Source of the DNA: Vibrio cincinnatiensis DSM 19608
GTDB lineage: Bacteria; Pseudomonadota; Gammaproteobacteria; Enterobacterales; Vibrionaceae
Direction: 5' to 3'
Length of the DNA stretch: 64,000 nt
Assembly: GCF_900167345.1 (NCBI RefSeq)
Contig: NZ_FUXB01000008.1
Span: 120,008-184,007 of the forward strand
Shown here: piece by piece, positions 18,538-27,254 of the stretch
Numbering within the stretch: position 1 is the first letter of the stretch
Layout: every line of letters begins with the position of its first letter
Program-made: the position numbers and the translations under genes
The notes under the pieces: model-generated
Seen by the model: only the letters and a program-made list of their open reading frames with translations
What the model was told of the DNA's origin: nothing
Database searches by the model: none

Positions 18538-19464
18538 ATGATCTTTAATGCGATTAAAACATTAGTATTCATCACCTTGCTGATGAGTTACCCCACTCAG
18601 GCACAGGATTGGCCTCGGGTATTTCATAATGCCGATGGTTCGACGACAACGTTGATGGCACCTGCAAAACGTATTCTTTCTACGTCGGTGTCTATCACAG
18701 GGACGCTACTTGCCGTGGATGCCCCGGTAGTGGCGAGTGCCACCACCAGCAATGGCCACTATTTTGCCCAGTGGCAAGCGGTGGCAGAGAAAAAAGGGGT
18801 AGAGCCTCTTTGGCCAGCAGGCAGTGTGGATCTTGAGATGGTTTACGCTTATGAACCGGATTTGATTATTGTATCGCTCAGTGGTGCTGACTCAGCATTG
18901 GGGCAGTTGGCGGTGTTGCGCCAAGTTGCCCCGACGGTGGTGCTCGATTACGGCGGTCAGAACTGGCAGCAACTAGCAGAAAAAATCGGTGAAGTTGCGG
19001 GTATTGAACAGAAAGTTGCGGCTAAAATTAGCCAGTTTGATGATTTCATTGACAAGACTCGTTCGACGCTTACTCTGCCTAAAGGACAGGTGAACATCAT
19101 TAGCTACCATGGCCCCGGTGTGACGAATCCGATTGCTACAGAGAATGGTTCACATGGAATGTTACTTAAATCATTGGGGTTTGATGTTGAAGAGCCGAAT
19201 CCTGCTTGGCAGACAGGATCCGGTCAGTTGAATGATTTTGTACGCTCACACTATGAACACCTCATAGAAATGACCGCTTCGACCACGTTTTTACTGAACG
19301 CGACTGATGCCCAAGTGCCCCCATTTTTACATGACCCTGTGCTGGCGAATTTACCGTCAGTCAAAGCCAATCAGGTCTATGGACTTGGGGCTAATTCGTT
19401 TCGGATTGATTATTTCAGTGCTCACGAAGTGATCGATGAAATTCGGGCTCGTTTTGGGAACTAA
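18538..19464 (+). CDS. viuP: Ferric catechol siderophore periplasmic binding protein (FepB/ViuP type)
   Basis: This 308-residue substrate-binding protein has an N-terminal signal peptide (cleavage likely after TQAQ). The mature start DWPR resembles FepB, and further FepB-like stretches follow: RILSTSVSITGTLLAVDAPV, PDLIIVS, VYGLGANSFRIDYFSA near the C-terminus. It captures the ferric siderophore in the periplasm and delivers it to the two permeases directly downstream (9-base gap). The first gene of a viuP-viuD-viuG operon behind a Fur box. The ATPase of the system is encoded separately at 27.25 kb. Confidence 0.93.
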   Translation: MIFNAIKTLVFITLLMSYPTQAQDWPRVFHNADGSTTTLMAPAKRILSTSVSITGTLLAVDAPVVASATTSNGHYFAQWQAVAEKKGVEPLWPAGSVDLEMVYAYEPDLIIVSLSGADSALGQLAVLRQVAPTVVLDYGGQNWQQLAEKIGEVAGIEQKVAAKISQFDDFIDKTRSTLTLPKGQVNIISYHGPGVTNPIATENGSHGMLLKSLGFDVEEPNPAWQTGSGQLNDFVRSHYEHLIEMTASTTFLLNATDAQVPPFLHDPVLANLPSVKANQVYGLGANSFRIDYFSAHEVIDEIRARFGN

Positions 19465-19473
19465 GACGACACA

Positions 19474-20511
19474 ATGACAAGATTAATGGTTGAGCATAGG
19501 GTGGTGGTTAGACAAAACCAGAGTAAGAGATGGGGCATTGTAGGGTTGCTCTTTTTGTTACTCAGTTGTGCTTGCCTAAGTGTATTTATTGGTACACGTT
19601 TTGTTGCACCATCGGTGACCTGGCAGGCCATTACGGCATTTGATCCTAGCAGTAGTGAACACCTATTGGTGCACTATCTTAGAATTCCACGCACTCTTCT
19701 GGCTATGGTGGTTGGCGGTGCACTGGGTGTGGCGGGCGCTATGATGCAGGCGCTGACGCGAAATCCGTTGGCCGACCCGGGCATTCTTGGCGTTAACGCT
19801 GGGGCAACCGTTGCGATTGTCAGTGCGATTGCACTGTTTGGTATTACCGATGTGTTTGGTTATATGTGGTTTGGTTTGGTGGGGGCCACCATGGCGGGGG
19901 GCGCGGTGTATCTGCTAGCAGGGCTGCGCCGCGGCATTAATCCTGTGCGAGTGGTACTGGCGGGTTCGGCTTTATCCGTGGTCTTGCTCGCTTTAACTCA
20001 CATCATTACTGTCAATAGCGATCAGGAAGTGTTTAATCAGTTTCGCCATTGGGCGGTCGGCTCACTGCAAGGGCGAGGATACGATGTACTGTGGCCCGTT
20101 TCATTGCTGGTGGCCGTGGGGCTCGCACTTTCCATGGCGCTTCGCCAAGCGCTCAATACCGTTTCTTTGGGGCAAGATTTGGGTGAAGCTTTGGGGGTTA
20201 ATCCTCAGCGAATCTGGTTATTGGCATCCAGCGTGATTGTGGTGCTATCGGGAGCGGCAACCTCTGCCGCTGGGCCACTCAGTTTTGTGGGGTTGACAGC
20301 ACCGCATTTAGCGCGTTTTTGGGTCGGTCCAGATCATCGCTGGCTGCTGCCGTATTCGATGTTGATTGCGTCGTTATTGACGGTCATCGCCGATATTCTT
20401 GGCCGCGTGATCGGTTATCCGGATGAAATCAGTGTCGGTATCATGATCGCGTTAATTGGTGGGCCATTCTTTGTGGTTCTGGTTCGCAAATGGAAGATAG
20501 CACAGTTATGA
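19474..20511 (+). CDS. viuD: Ferric siderophore ABC permease (FepD/ViuD type)
   Basis: This is a 345-residue FecCD-family inner-membrane permease with about nine or ten hydrophobic segments. Family motifs: RIPRTLLAMVVGGALGVAGAMMQ near the N-terminus, NPLADPGILGVNAGA, and near the C-terminus the GPLSFVGLTAPHLAR loop that contacts the ATPase. It pairs with the next permease to form the import channel. The 3' end overlaps the next gene by 22 bases. The N-terminal cytoplasmic stretch before the first membrane segment is about 25 residues. Confidence 0.93.
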   Translation: MTRLMVEHRVVVRQNQSKRWGIVGLLFLLLSCACLSVFIGTRFVAPSVTWQAITAFDPSSSEHLLVHYLRIPRTLLAMVVGGALGVAGAMMQALTRNPLADPGILGVNAGATVAIVSAIALFGITDVFGYMWFGLVGATMAGGAVYLLAGLRRGINPVRVVLAGSALSVVLLALTHIITVNSDQEVFNQFRHWAVGSLQGRGYDVLWPVSLLVAVGLALSMALRQALNTVSLGQDLGEALGVNPQRIWLLASSVIVVLSGAATSAAGPLSFVGLTAPHLARFWVGPDHRWLLPYSMLIASLLTVIADILGRVIGYPDEISVGIMIALIGGPFFVVLVRKWKIAQL

Positions 20512-21551
20512 GTCGTTTTTCTCAACCGGTTTATCAAGTCTGGCGCCGAGGCGAATTATCCGTGCGCTATTCTGTGGTTTCTATACGTTGGTTATTGCTG
20601 TTAACACTATTGGTCGTGCTGCTGGCGGCGTATGCATTGACAATAGGACGCTACACCATCTCGATGCCGGACTTATGGCAGGTTATTCTCGGACAGGGTA
20701 GTTCGGTTCAAGAACGTATTGTTTGGAATATTCGCTTGCCGCGCATTGTGACTGCGGTGTTTGTCGGCGCGGCACTGGGCGTCTCGGGTGGAATTTTTCA
20801 GTCTGTATCACGCAATGCGCTCGGTTCGCCAGATGTGATTGGTTTTACTACCGGAGCTGCGACCGGAGCGATTGCACAAATCGTGTTGTTTGAACAAGGG
20901 CCGGTGCAGGTCGCGTTGGCGGCGATTGTTGGCGGTATGGTGACTGCCGTTGCGGTGTACCTGCTCTCACGCAAAGCGGGTGTGGTTGGCGGTTATCGTT
21001 TGATCCTCACCGGGATAGGTATTGGCTCTGTATTGAGCGCGCTCAATGGGTTGATGTTAGTAAAAGGCAATATCGATAATGCAGTTACTGCCAATCTATG
21101 GTTGGCAGGGTCGTTACACGCTCGTACATGGCTACATGCGATTCCCGTGATGGTCGGAACGCTGCTACTGGTTCCCGTTGTGATGTTGTTGGCTAAGCCA
21201 TTGGCAATGATAGAAATGGGGGACGATTTAGCCATTCAGTTAGGGATTCAGGTCGAGCATATCCGTCTTGTCATGTTATTGATGGCCGTGGTTCTGGCCG
21301 CTATTGCGACCGGTTCTGCTGGGCCCATTGCATTTATTGCTTTGGCTGCTCCGCAACTGATCAGCCGCCTGTTACGAGCCTCACAGTTACCTGTGTATGG
21401 TTGCGCGGTGATGGGCGCTTTGTTGATGGTGGTAGCGGATCTGATCACCCAACTGCAACCGCTTAATCTGACGCTGCCGATTGGCCGCATGACAGGTATT
21501 GTGGGCGGTTTTTATCTTCTTTGGCTGCTGACTCGTACACCGCGTTTGTGA
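20490..21551 (+). CDS. viuG: Ferric siderophore ABC permease (FepG/ViuG type)
   Basis: This is the second FecCD-family permease, 353 residues, with multiple membrane spans. It shows NIRLPRIVTAVFVGAALGVSGGIFQ, RNALGSPDVIGFTTGA and the ATPase-contact loop GPIAFIALAAPQLISR. It overlaps viuD by 22 bases, so expression is likely coupled. An internal ATG 6 codons in is an alternative start. The transporter would import the ferric siderophore after TonB-dependent entry through the receptor encoded downstream. Confidence 0.93.
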   Translation: MEDSTVMSRFSQPVYQVWRRGELSVRYSVVSIRWLLLLTLLVVLLAAYALTIGRYTISMPDLWQVILGQGSSVQERIVWNIRLPRIVTAVFVGAALGVSGGIFQSVSRNALGSPDVIGFTTGAATGAIAQIVLFEQGPVQVALAAIVGGMVTAVAVYLLSRKAGVVGGYRLILTGIGIGSVLSALNGLMLVKGNIDNAVTANLWLAGSLHARTWLHAIPVMVGTLLLVPVVMLLAKPLAMIEMGDDLAIQLGIQVEHIRLVMLLMAVVLAAIATGSAGPIAFIALAAPQLISRLLRASQLPVYGCAVMGALLMVVADLITQLQPLNLTLPIGRMTGIVGGFYLLWLLTRTPRL

Positions 21552-21642
21552 AAAAGCGCTACGACGCTACGAAACGTTATGCCCATTTCCTTTTATGCTC
21601 GACGAATATGCTTGGATTTCCTCCCCCTCTCCTAATTGCAGC

Positions 21643-21683
21643 AAATGAAAATCATTACTAAATGTAAATGATAACTCTTTACA
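21643..21683. promoter_or_regulatory. Two adjacent Fur-like boxes upstream of the receptor gene
   Basis: The first site (21643-21661) is AAATGAAAATCATTACTAA. The second (21663-21683) contains TGTAAATGATAACTCTTTAC and is framed by TGTAAA/TTTACA arms. Both resemble Fur sites, in the 295-base gap before the TonB-dependent receptor, about 165-200 bases before its start. The rest of the gap shows no recognised gene. Confidence 0.7.
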
Positions 21684-21846
21684 TTTGAACCTCTCAGTTC
21701 TAAAGTGGTTCATCAATACTATTTGTAATGTAACCAAACCGATTCATTCATGTCGTCGATTTGCTGTTTTGGCATGCAGTGGGTTAGCTCTGCCTAGCAA
21801 ACTCAACGTGAGCGTATGACGTTTATACTGATGAAAGGAGAAAAAA

Positions 21847-23925
21847 ATGACAGGATCCCCTCGAATTCGACAAAACAAGCTATCGACAGCCCCAAAGGCT
21901 AAGGCTTGTATTTTGTCGAGTATAGTGATGGCTTTATGCCATGCTCCATTGGCGATGGCGGAAGCAGAAGAGGGAGCCAGTACCTCTGCGGTTTCGATGT
22001 CGACCATTACGGTGTATGGAGAAAAAACGACGCGTTCAATGCAAGAAACCAGTGCGAGTGTAACGGTGTTTGATGAGGGCAAAATAGATTCTATGCCCAA
22101 TGCGACCAATGTAACGGATCTCCTACAAAGCACACCCAATATTGTCGATGTGGGGGTCGGGAACGATGTACCAGCGATTCGTGGTATTGATGGTTCGGGT
22201 GCTGCACGAGGCGCAAACGCCTTCCTCAACGGGACTCGTCCACGTTTGAACGTGTCACTGGATGGTCGATCACTGACTTACAACGAATTGGCCTTTGGTC
22301 CACAATCTCTTTGGGACCTGAAACAAGTGGAAGTTTATCGTGGCCCACAGAGCTATATTCAGGGGCGTAATGCGATGGCTGGCGCGGTCGTTTTACAATC
22401 GAAAGATCCTACTTATCATTGGGAAAGCTCGGTTCGTGGTTCTTATGGTGAGCAGGGGTATTCACAAACCGCTGCCGTTGTGTCCGGCCCAATCATTGAA
22501 AATGAACTTGCGTTTCGTCTGTCGATAGATAGGCAGACTAGAGAAAGCTTTGTTGATATGCCATCTTACGATCCGGTTGGCGATCCTCGTGATATTGAAA
22601 CCATTACCGCACGTGGCAAGTTGTTGTATGAACCCTCGGCATTACCGGGGCTCTCTACCATGCTGACTGTGAACCATTTCGACAGCAAAGCGCCACAAAA
22701 TGAAGCTCTGATTCCTTCTGCTGAGCACCAGAGTGCTCGTTATGATGAGCGTCGCCCTGTGTTTGAAACTAAAAACACCAGCGGCGTCTGGGACTTAGAG
22801 TATCAAACGGCGGGTAATGTGCGCTTTGAGAACCAAATTGCCTATACCGATTTTACTATTGACCGTCGCACGGCCACCACTTTGCCTTATGCCAATATCG
22901 ATGGTGAGGAATTTCACATAGAGCCAGTGGTACATTTTGCGACGAATGATGATAAATGGCGTGGTTTGGCTGGTCTTCGTTATTACTATTCTTCACAAGA
23001 TGAATATGTCTACCTTTTCGGTGGTAGTACGTTTGATGACAAGACAAAAACCAGCTCTGCCTTTGCAGAAGTGACGTATGCGGTGTTACCCATGGTGGAT
23101 CTAACGCTAGCTGGGCGACTTGAAAGGGAGCATCGTACCCGTAAAGGCGGCAGTTCAACGGTTGAGGTTGACTTTGATGAAACCTACAACGTCTTTCTGC
23201 CTAAAGCGGATGTTGCATGGAAACTTAACCGCGATCATACGGTCGGTGTGATGGTTGCCAAGGGGTATAACGCAGGGGGAGCAGGCATGACCTTCGATAC
23301 TCCCTACACGGCATACACTTATGACGAGGAGTATGTTTGGAGCTACGAAATGTATACTCGTCACCGTTTATTCGATGGCAAAGTTGAGCTGACATCAAAC
23401 TTCTTCTACAACGATTATGAGGATTTGCAACTGCCGTTCTATATCAGTGCGCGGACGACCAAAATTATTAATGCAGAAAAGGCTCGGACATATGGTGCGG
23501 AATTTAGCTCTCGTTGGTTACCGAGGCCGGATCTTCAACTATCAGCCGGATTAGGTTTGTTAGAAACCAAGATCAATAAATTTAGTGATAGCGAGTATGA
23601 AGGTAATGAACTGCCGCGCGCGCCATCCTATAGCATGAACTTTGGTGCGGATTATACCTTCTTTAACAACTTTGTGTTCAGTACTACGGTCAACTATACC
23701 GACACTTATTACTCATACTATGACAACGATGAGATGGGTAAGATTGATGCAGATTGGATCACCAACGTACAGTTGGCCTACAACTTCAGCATGGGCCGTG
23801 CAACGCTGTTTGCAACCAACCTATTCAACTCAACTCAACCAACCATGATTACCGACAATGATGTATATACAGCGGTGACGCAACAGCCACGTTTAGTGGG
23901 TGTCTCTTTGCAGTTGGACTTCTGA
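21847..23925 (+). CDS. TonB-dependent outer-membrane siderophore receptor
   Basis: This is a 692-residue receptor with a long signal peptide (cleavage likely after LAMAEA), then a TonB-box-like STITVYGEK. The plug domain follows: TVFDEGKIDSM, DLLQSTPNI, VPAIRGIDG, RVEVYRGPQS-type LKQVEVYRGPQSYIQGRNAMAGAV. The beta barrel ends in the aromatic LQLDF, typical of outer-membrane sorting. AAAGGAG precedes the ATG. It should bind the ferric siderophore made by this locus and import it with TonB energy. It may serve as the ViuA/VuuA counterpart, but orthology to a named receptor is not claimed. Two Fur boxes lie upstream. Confidence 0.93.
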   Translation: MTGSPRIRQNKLSTAPKAKACILSSIVMALCHAPLAMAEAEEGASTSAVSMSTITVYGEKTTRSMQETSASVTVFDEGKIDSMPNATNVTDLLQSTPNIVDVGVGNDVPAIRGIDGSGAARGANAFLNGTRPRLNVSLDGRSLTYNELAFGPQSLWDLKQVEVYRGPQSYIQGRNAMAGAVVLQSKDPTYHWESSVRGSYGEQGYSQTAAVVSGPIIENELAFRLSIDRQTRESFVDMPSYDPVGDPRDIETITARGKLLYEPSALPGLSTMLTVNHFDSKAPQNEALIPSAEHQSARYDERRPVFETKNTSGVWDLEYQTAGNVRFENQIAYTDFTIDRRTATTLPYANIDGEEFHIEPVVHFATNDDKWRGLAGLRYYYSSQDEYVYLFGGSTFDDKTKTSSAFAEVTYAVLPMVDLTLAGRLEREHRTRKGGSSTVEVDFDETYNVFLPKADVAWKLNRDHTVGVMVAKGYNAGGAGMTFDTPYTAYTYDEEYVWSYEMYTRHRLFDGKVELTSNFFYNDYEDLQLPFYISARTTKIINAEKARTYGAEFSSRWLPRPDLQLSAGLGLLETKINKFSDSEYEGNELPRAPSYSMNFGADYTFFNNFVFSTTVNYTDTYYSYYDNDEMGKIDADWITNVQLAYNFSMGRATLFATNLFNSTQPTMITDNDVYTAVTQQPRLVGVSLQLDF

Positions 23926-23933
23926 TGTCCTAT

Positions 23934-23964
23934 GGGGCCCGATAAATCGGGCTCCTGTACTTTT
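23934..23964 (+). terminator. Hairpin with T-run after the receptor gene
   Basis: A GC-rich stem (GCCCGA / TCGGGC, extendable by G-C and G-T pairs) lies 8 bases after the receptor stop. It is followed by TGTACTTTTTC. It may terminate the receptor transcript partly, lowering expression of the biosynthetic genes downstream. Confidence 0.6.
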
Positions 23965-24033
23965 TCTCTTGAAGGCCGTCTGCTTCATTGTGGCTCATAA
24001 GAAGAGACGGGCTAAAATCCATGGAGTGCTCTA

Positions 24034-24333
24034 ATGGTTGATGCAAAACAATTGGTAATCAGCGAAGTGACTCAAGCGCTGAAGCTGTCGTCTCATTCTC
24101 TTTCTTTTGATACGAACCTTTATCAACTCGGTCTTCACTCTTTGCTTATCTTACGTCTTAGTGAATGTTTCAGCGCACAGTGTGGGGTCTACATTGGGTA
24201 TCTACCCTTGGCATCTCAGCCAACGTTAAATTGCTGGATTGCATTGGTTGACAGTGCTTTGCAGTCTTCTTCTCTTATTAACCCGCCTGAACCGTTTTGT
24301 GTTCAAGGCTCAACCATAAGGAATGATTCATGA
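24034..24333 (+). CDS. Stand-alone carrier protein (PCP/ArCP type)
   Basis: This 99-residue protein is made of one acyl/peptidyl carrier domain. Its phosphopantetheine site QLGLHSLLIL has serine at residue 36, preceded by the typical SFDTNLYQLG turn and followed by a helix. GGAG lies 7 bases before the ATG. The stop overlaps the start of the next NRPS gene (ATGA), so translation is coupled. V. cholerae VibF has no separate protein of this kind. The simplest reading is that it supplies the working thioester site missing from the degenerate carrier of the Cy-Cy-A protein. VibD would modify it. Confidence 0.85.
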   Translation: MVDAKQLVISEVTQALKLSSHSLSFDTNLYQLGLHSLLILRLSECFSAQCGVYIGYLPLASQPTLNCWIALVDSALQSSSLINPPEPFCVQGSTIRNDS

Positions 24334-27254
24334 GCGAAGCAAACTTTGTCACTGAGCGGTATGACGTTGAAACAGAGGCATCGGTACACCTGATTAGCGA
24401 TTTTGAGCAACAGGTATGGCTACATCATCAGCAGTGTGATGATTGCTCGCACCAGCGGTTGAGCGCTTTTCGTTTTAGTTGCGATATCAATCTCTCTCTG
24501 CTGCTAGAGTCATTAGAGCGGGTTATTCAATCATTGCCTATGCTCGATAGCCGCTACCAGCTCACGGAAGATTTTGAACTGATTAAGCAAAAGACATCTA
24601 AGAGGCAGAGAGTCGAATTGATACCATTCGGTGGTCGGGATGAAGCGATTCAGTACCTGCTGAATTGGCAACATGAGCGCATCAACTTATCTTCACAAGC
24701 ACCCATGGAATTTCGCTTATTATTGGACGAGGAGCCAATACTGGCGATACGTCACCATCGCATTTTAGATCAAAGTTTGAATTGGCAGACGGTGTTTCGT
24801 TTACTGAGCCGTTTTTATCATGGTGAACACAACGTTCAGGCATGGACGCAGCCCAACGAAGTGGTGTGGCCACTCGCGCATCCGCTCTATTCATGCCAAG
24901 AGCCACTCAAAACCGCCTATCAATGGCTTGCCACCCGTGAGGGAGTGAGTCGCCATATCGAATTACTGGGTAGTGAACGGCTGAAAACCATTCAGCGTCA
25001 TGCAGAGACAGTGCGAACCTCTTTGCCTGTAAAAGCCTTCGAACAACTGACAAAACATCAAAGTAGACAGGCCAGCCTTGAACATGGCGTGATGTTGCGT
25101 GGGGCCATCACCGCGTTTGCCCAGTTCATTGCTCAACTGAGCGGAGAGACGGTGCAAACGATTTTTGCTCCTAAGAAGGTAATGCAACGTCATCATGAAT
25201 TGAACGGCCGCGTTGTGCAAAGTGGCTTACAGTGTTTTACTCTTAATACTCACCATCAATGCCGTCGTGAACTGCTGGATGAAGTCGAGAAGCAGTGGCA
25301 AATGGCGGAGCCTAGAACATTATCGCTCCCTCATGCTGAAGCGTTGAGTAGCTTGGTCACTTGGAGTATCGATCCTGCGATACATTTGCGTGCGGAGAAA
25401 ATGCCAGCAGAAACGCTGCGTCTTGCTCCTTTGCACAGTGACTTTGACCTGATTCTGGCTCTAGGAATAAGCTGTGACAACAGCTTACTACTTGAACTGA
25501 CCACGGGTGAACGTCTTTCACCGTATATTGGTAGCTGGTTGCTTGAGCAATTTATTGATTCTCTAGTGCAGGATATTCGTCCTGAATCCACCACGCCATC
25601 ATTGGTACGGATGACACACCCAATAGATCGTCAAGTGAATGAGCGTGAGCACATCGCTCAGCGGATAGCTGAGGCATTTGGTCAGGCACTTAATGTGCCT
25701 GAGTTTTCTGTTCATGACAATTTTTTCGATTTTGGTGGGCATTCTCTGATTGCTACCCGTGTGATCGGCAAGCTAAAAAGCGAACATAAAATTGAAGTGC
25801 ATATCAACGACCTATTCAGCCAGCCAACGGCTTGGGGCTTGGCTAATCATGCGGTTGCGCTGAGCCATTCACTCGTTCAACCGATAAAAAATGAGGGGGC
25901 TCCACCCATACGCACAAACGTACCGCTCTCTTTTGCACAGGCGTCACTGTGGAAAGCTTATGCTGCATTTGGTTACAACGAACTGTTTAATATTCCATTT
26001 GCGCTGCGTTTTTTAGATCGTGTTGATGAGGAGATATTCAGACAAGCTTTTGAAGATGTCATGCACCGTCATTCTGCACTGCGGACGCTTTTTGTGATGG
26101 AGGGGGGAACGGTAACACAGTCCGTGGTGCCAGAAAAAGAACTCAGTGGCTATCGCTGGTTTTGGCGCTCTGATGAAGCGGGTCAGGTTGATTGTCAGGC
26201 AGTACTCAATCAAGAGGCTTCGCACGTCTTTGACTTAAGTGCTGAACTGCCTGTTCGACTCCGTTTTGTACGAGAGCAAACCTCGGGTATGCAGTACTTA
26301 TCTTTCTTGTTCCACCATGTCGTACTGGATGAATGGTCGGTGAACTTGCTGATGGATGATTTGCGCGAGGCGTATCAGGCTCGGGCGAAAGGTTATGTGC
26401 CGAAATGGCAGAGCCAACCATTGGCGTTCAGTGAATACGCCGCTCGGCAGCATGACAGCGGACGGGATGAATCCCACTTAGCGTATTGGTTAGCTCAGTT
26501 TGAGGGGGTTCCTCTCCATGCCCCGCTGCTGCCTGAGTTGCAAAATCAACCGAATTCTGAACCCTCGGATGCCGGTGGCTGGGTAGAATTTAAACTCAGT
26601 ACAGAAGTGGTACAAGGATTGTATCAGTTGGCTCGTGAGCAAGGTGCTTCACTGTTTAATGTGGTCTATGCCGCAATTTCGCTGGCACTGAAACAGTTGG
26701 GTGCTCCAAGTAAACTGATTGTCGGGACACCAATGTCAGGACGTATTGATGCCAATTTTTTTGACACGGTAGGCTATTTTACGACCTTGGCAATGCATGT
26801 GGTGCACTTTGATCGGGCACACTCGGTGGCGGAACTGATTGCACAGGTGAAAAACACCATTAATGAATCGCTCAATTACTCCGATGTGCCTATTGATTGG
26901 GTAGAAGATGCCTTACTGGGTGAACAAAACCGTAAACAGCACCTATTTGAAGTGATGATCCAACTGCATGCGAAAAACAAGCTGCATGGAGAGCTAGTCG
27001 GAGATCAGACTATGGTTAGATTTGAGCAGGTTGACCCAGAGAAGAGTGAGTCGGCGTTGGGCTTGCAGTTTGAGGTCATGGAAGAGCGTGTCGGTGGCGA
27101 AGATCGTATCCGAGTCTTGATGAGTTATCGCAGTGATCGGTATGGGGATGCTCAAGTCAAAATGCTAACACACGCCACTCAGAGTATGTTGGAACAGTTT
27201 GCTCAGCCACAATCAGGCAATCAGAGGCTCAATCTTGAGGAGGAAAAGCAATGA
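24330..27254 (+). CDS. Nonribosomal peptide synthetase, C-PCP-C (C-terminal half of a split VibF)
   Basis: This is a 974-residue NRPS. The first C domain (about 10-425) has HHRILDQ (H142, H143, D147) with Gln where Gly is usual. The carrier (about 440-515) has an intact GGHSLIATR with Ser472. The second C domain (about 525-960) has HHVVLDE (H662, H663, D667) with Glu in the Gly position. This is exactly the C1-PCP-C2 order of the last three domains of VibF. By analogy the second C domain would transfer the dihydroxybenzoyl-oxazoline unit to a polyamine amide made by VibH. It overlaps the carrier gene before it and the ATPase gene after it by 4 bases each. Confidence 0.9.
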   Translation: MSEANFVTERYDVETEASVHLISDFEQQVWLHHQQCDDCSHQRLSAFRFSCDINLSLLLESLERVIQSLPMLDSRYQLTEDFELIKQKTSKRQRVELIPFGGRDEAIQYLLNWQHERINLSSQAPMEFRLLLDEEPILAIRHHRILDQSLNWQTVFRLLSRFYHGEHNVQAWTQPNEVVWPLAHPLYSCQEPLKTAYQWLATREGVSRHIELLGSERLKTIQRHAETVRTSLPVKAFEQLTKHQSRQASLEHGVMLRGAITAFAQFIAQLSGETVQTIFAPKKVMQRHHELNGRVVQSGLQCFTLNTHHQCRRELLDEVEKQWQMAEPRTLSLPHAEALSSLVTWSIDPAIHLRAEKMPAETLRLAPLHSDFDLILALGISCDNSLLLELTTGERLSPYIGSWLLEQFIDSLVQDIRPESTTPSLVRMTHPIDRQVNEREHIAQRIAEAFGQALNVPEFSVHDNFFDFGGHSLIATRVIGKLKSEHKIEVHINDLFSQPTAWGLANHAVALSHSLVQPIKNEGAPPIRTNVPLSFAQASLWKAYAAFGYNELFNIPFALRFLDRVDEEIFRQAFEDVMHRHSALRTLFVMEGGTVTQSVVPEKELSGYRWFWRSDEAGQVDCQAVLNQEASHVFDLSAELPVRLRFVREQTSGMQYLSFLFHHVVLDEWSVNLLMDDLREAYQARAKGYVPKWQSQPLAFSEYAARQHDSGRDESHLAYWLAQFEGVPLHAPLLPELQNQPNSEPSDAGGWVEFKLSTEVVQGLYQLAREQGASLFNVVYAAISLALKQLGAPSKLIVGTPMSGRIDANFFDTVGYFTTLAMHVVHFDRAHSVAELIAQVKNTINESLNYSDVPIDWVEDALLGEQNRKQHLFEVMIQLHAKNKLHGELVGDQTMVRFEQVDPEKSESALGLQFEVMEERVGGEDRIRVLMSYRSDRYGDAQVKMLTHATQSMLEQFAQPQSGNQRLNLEEEKQ

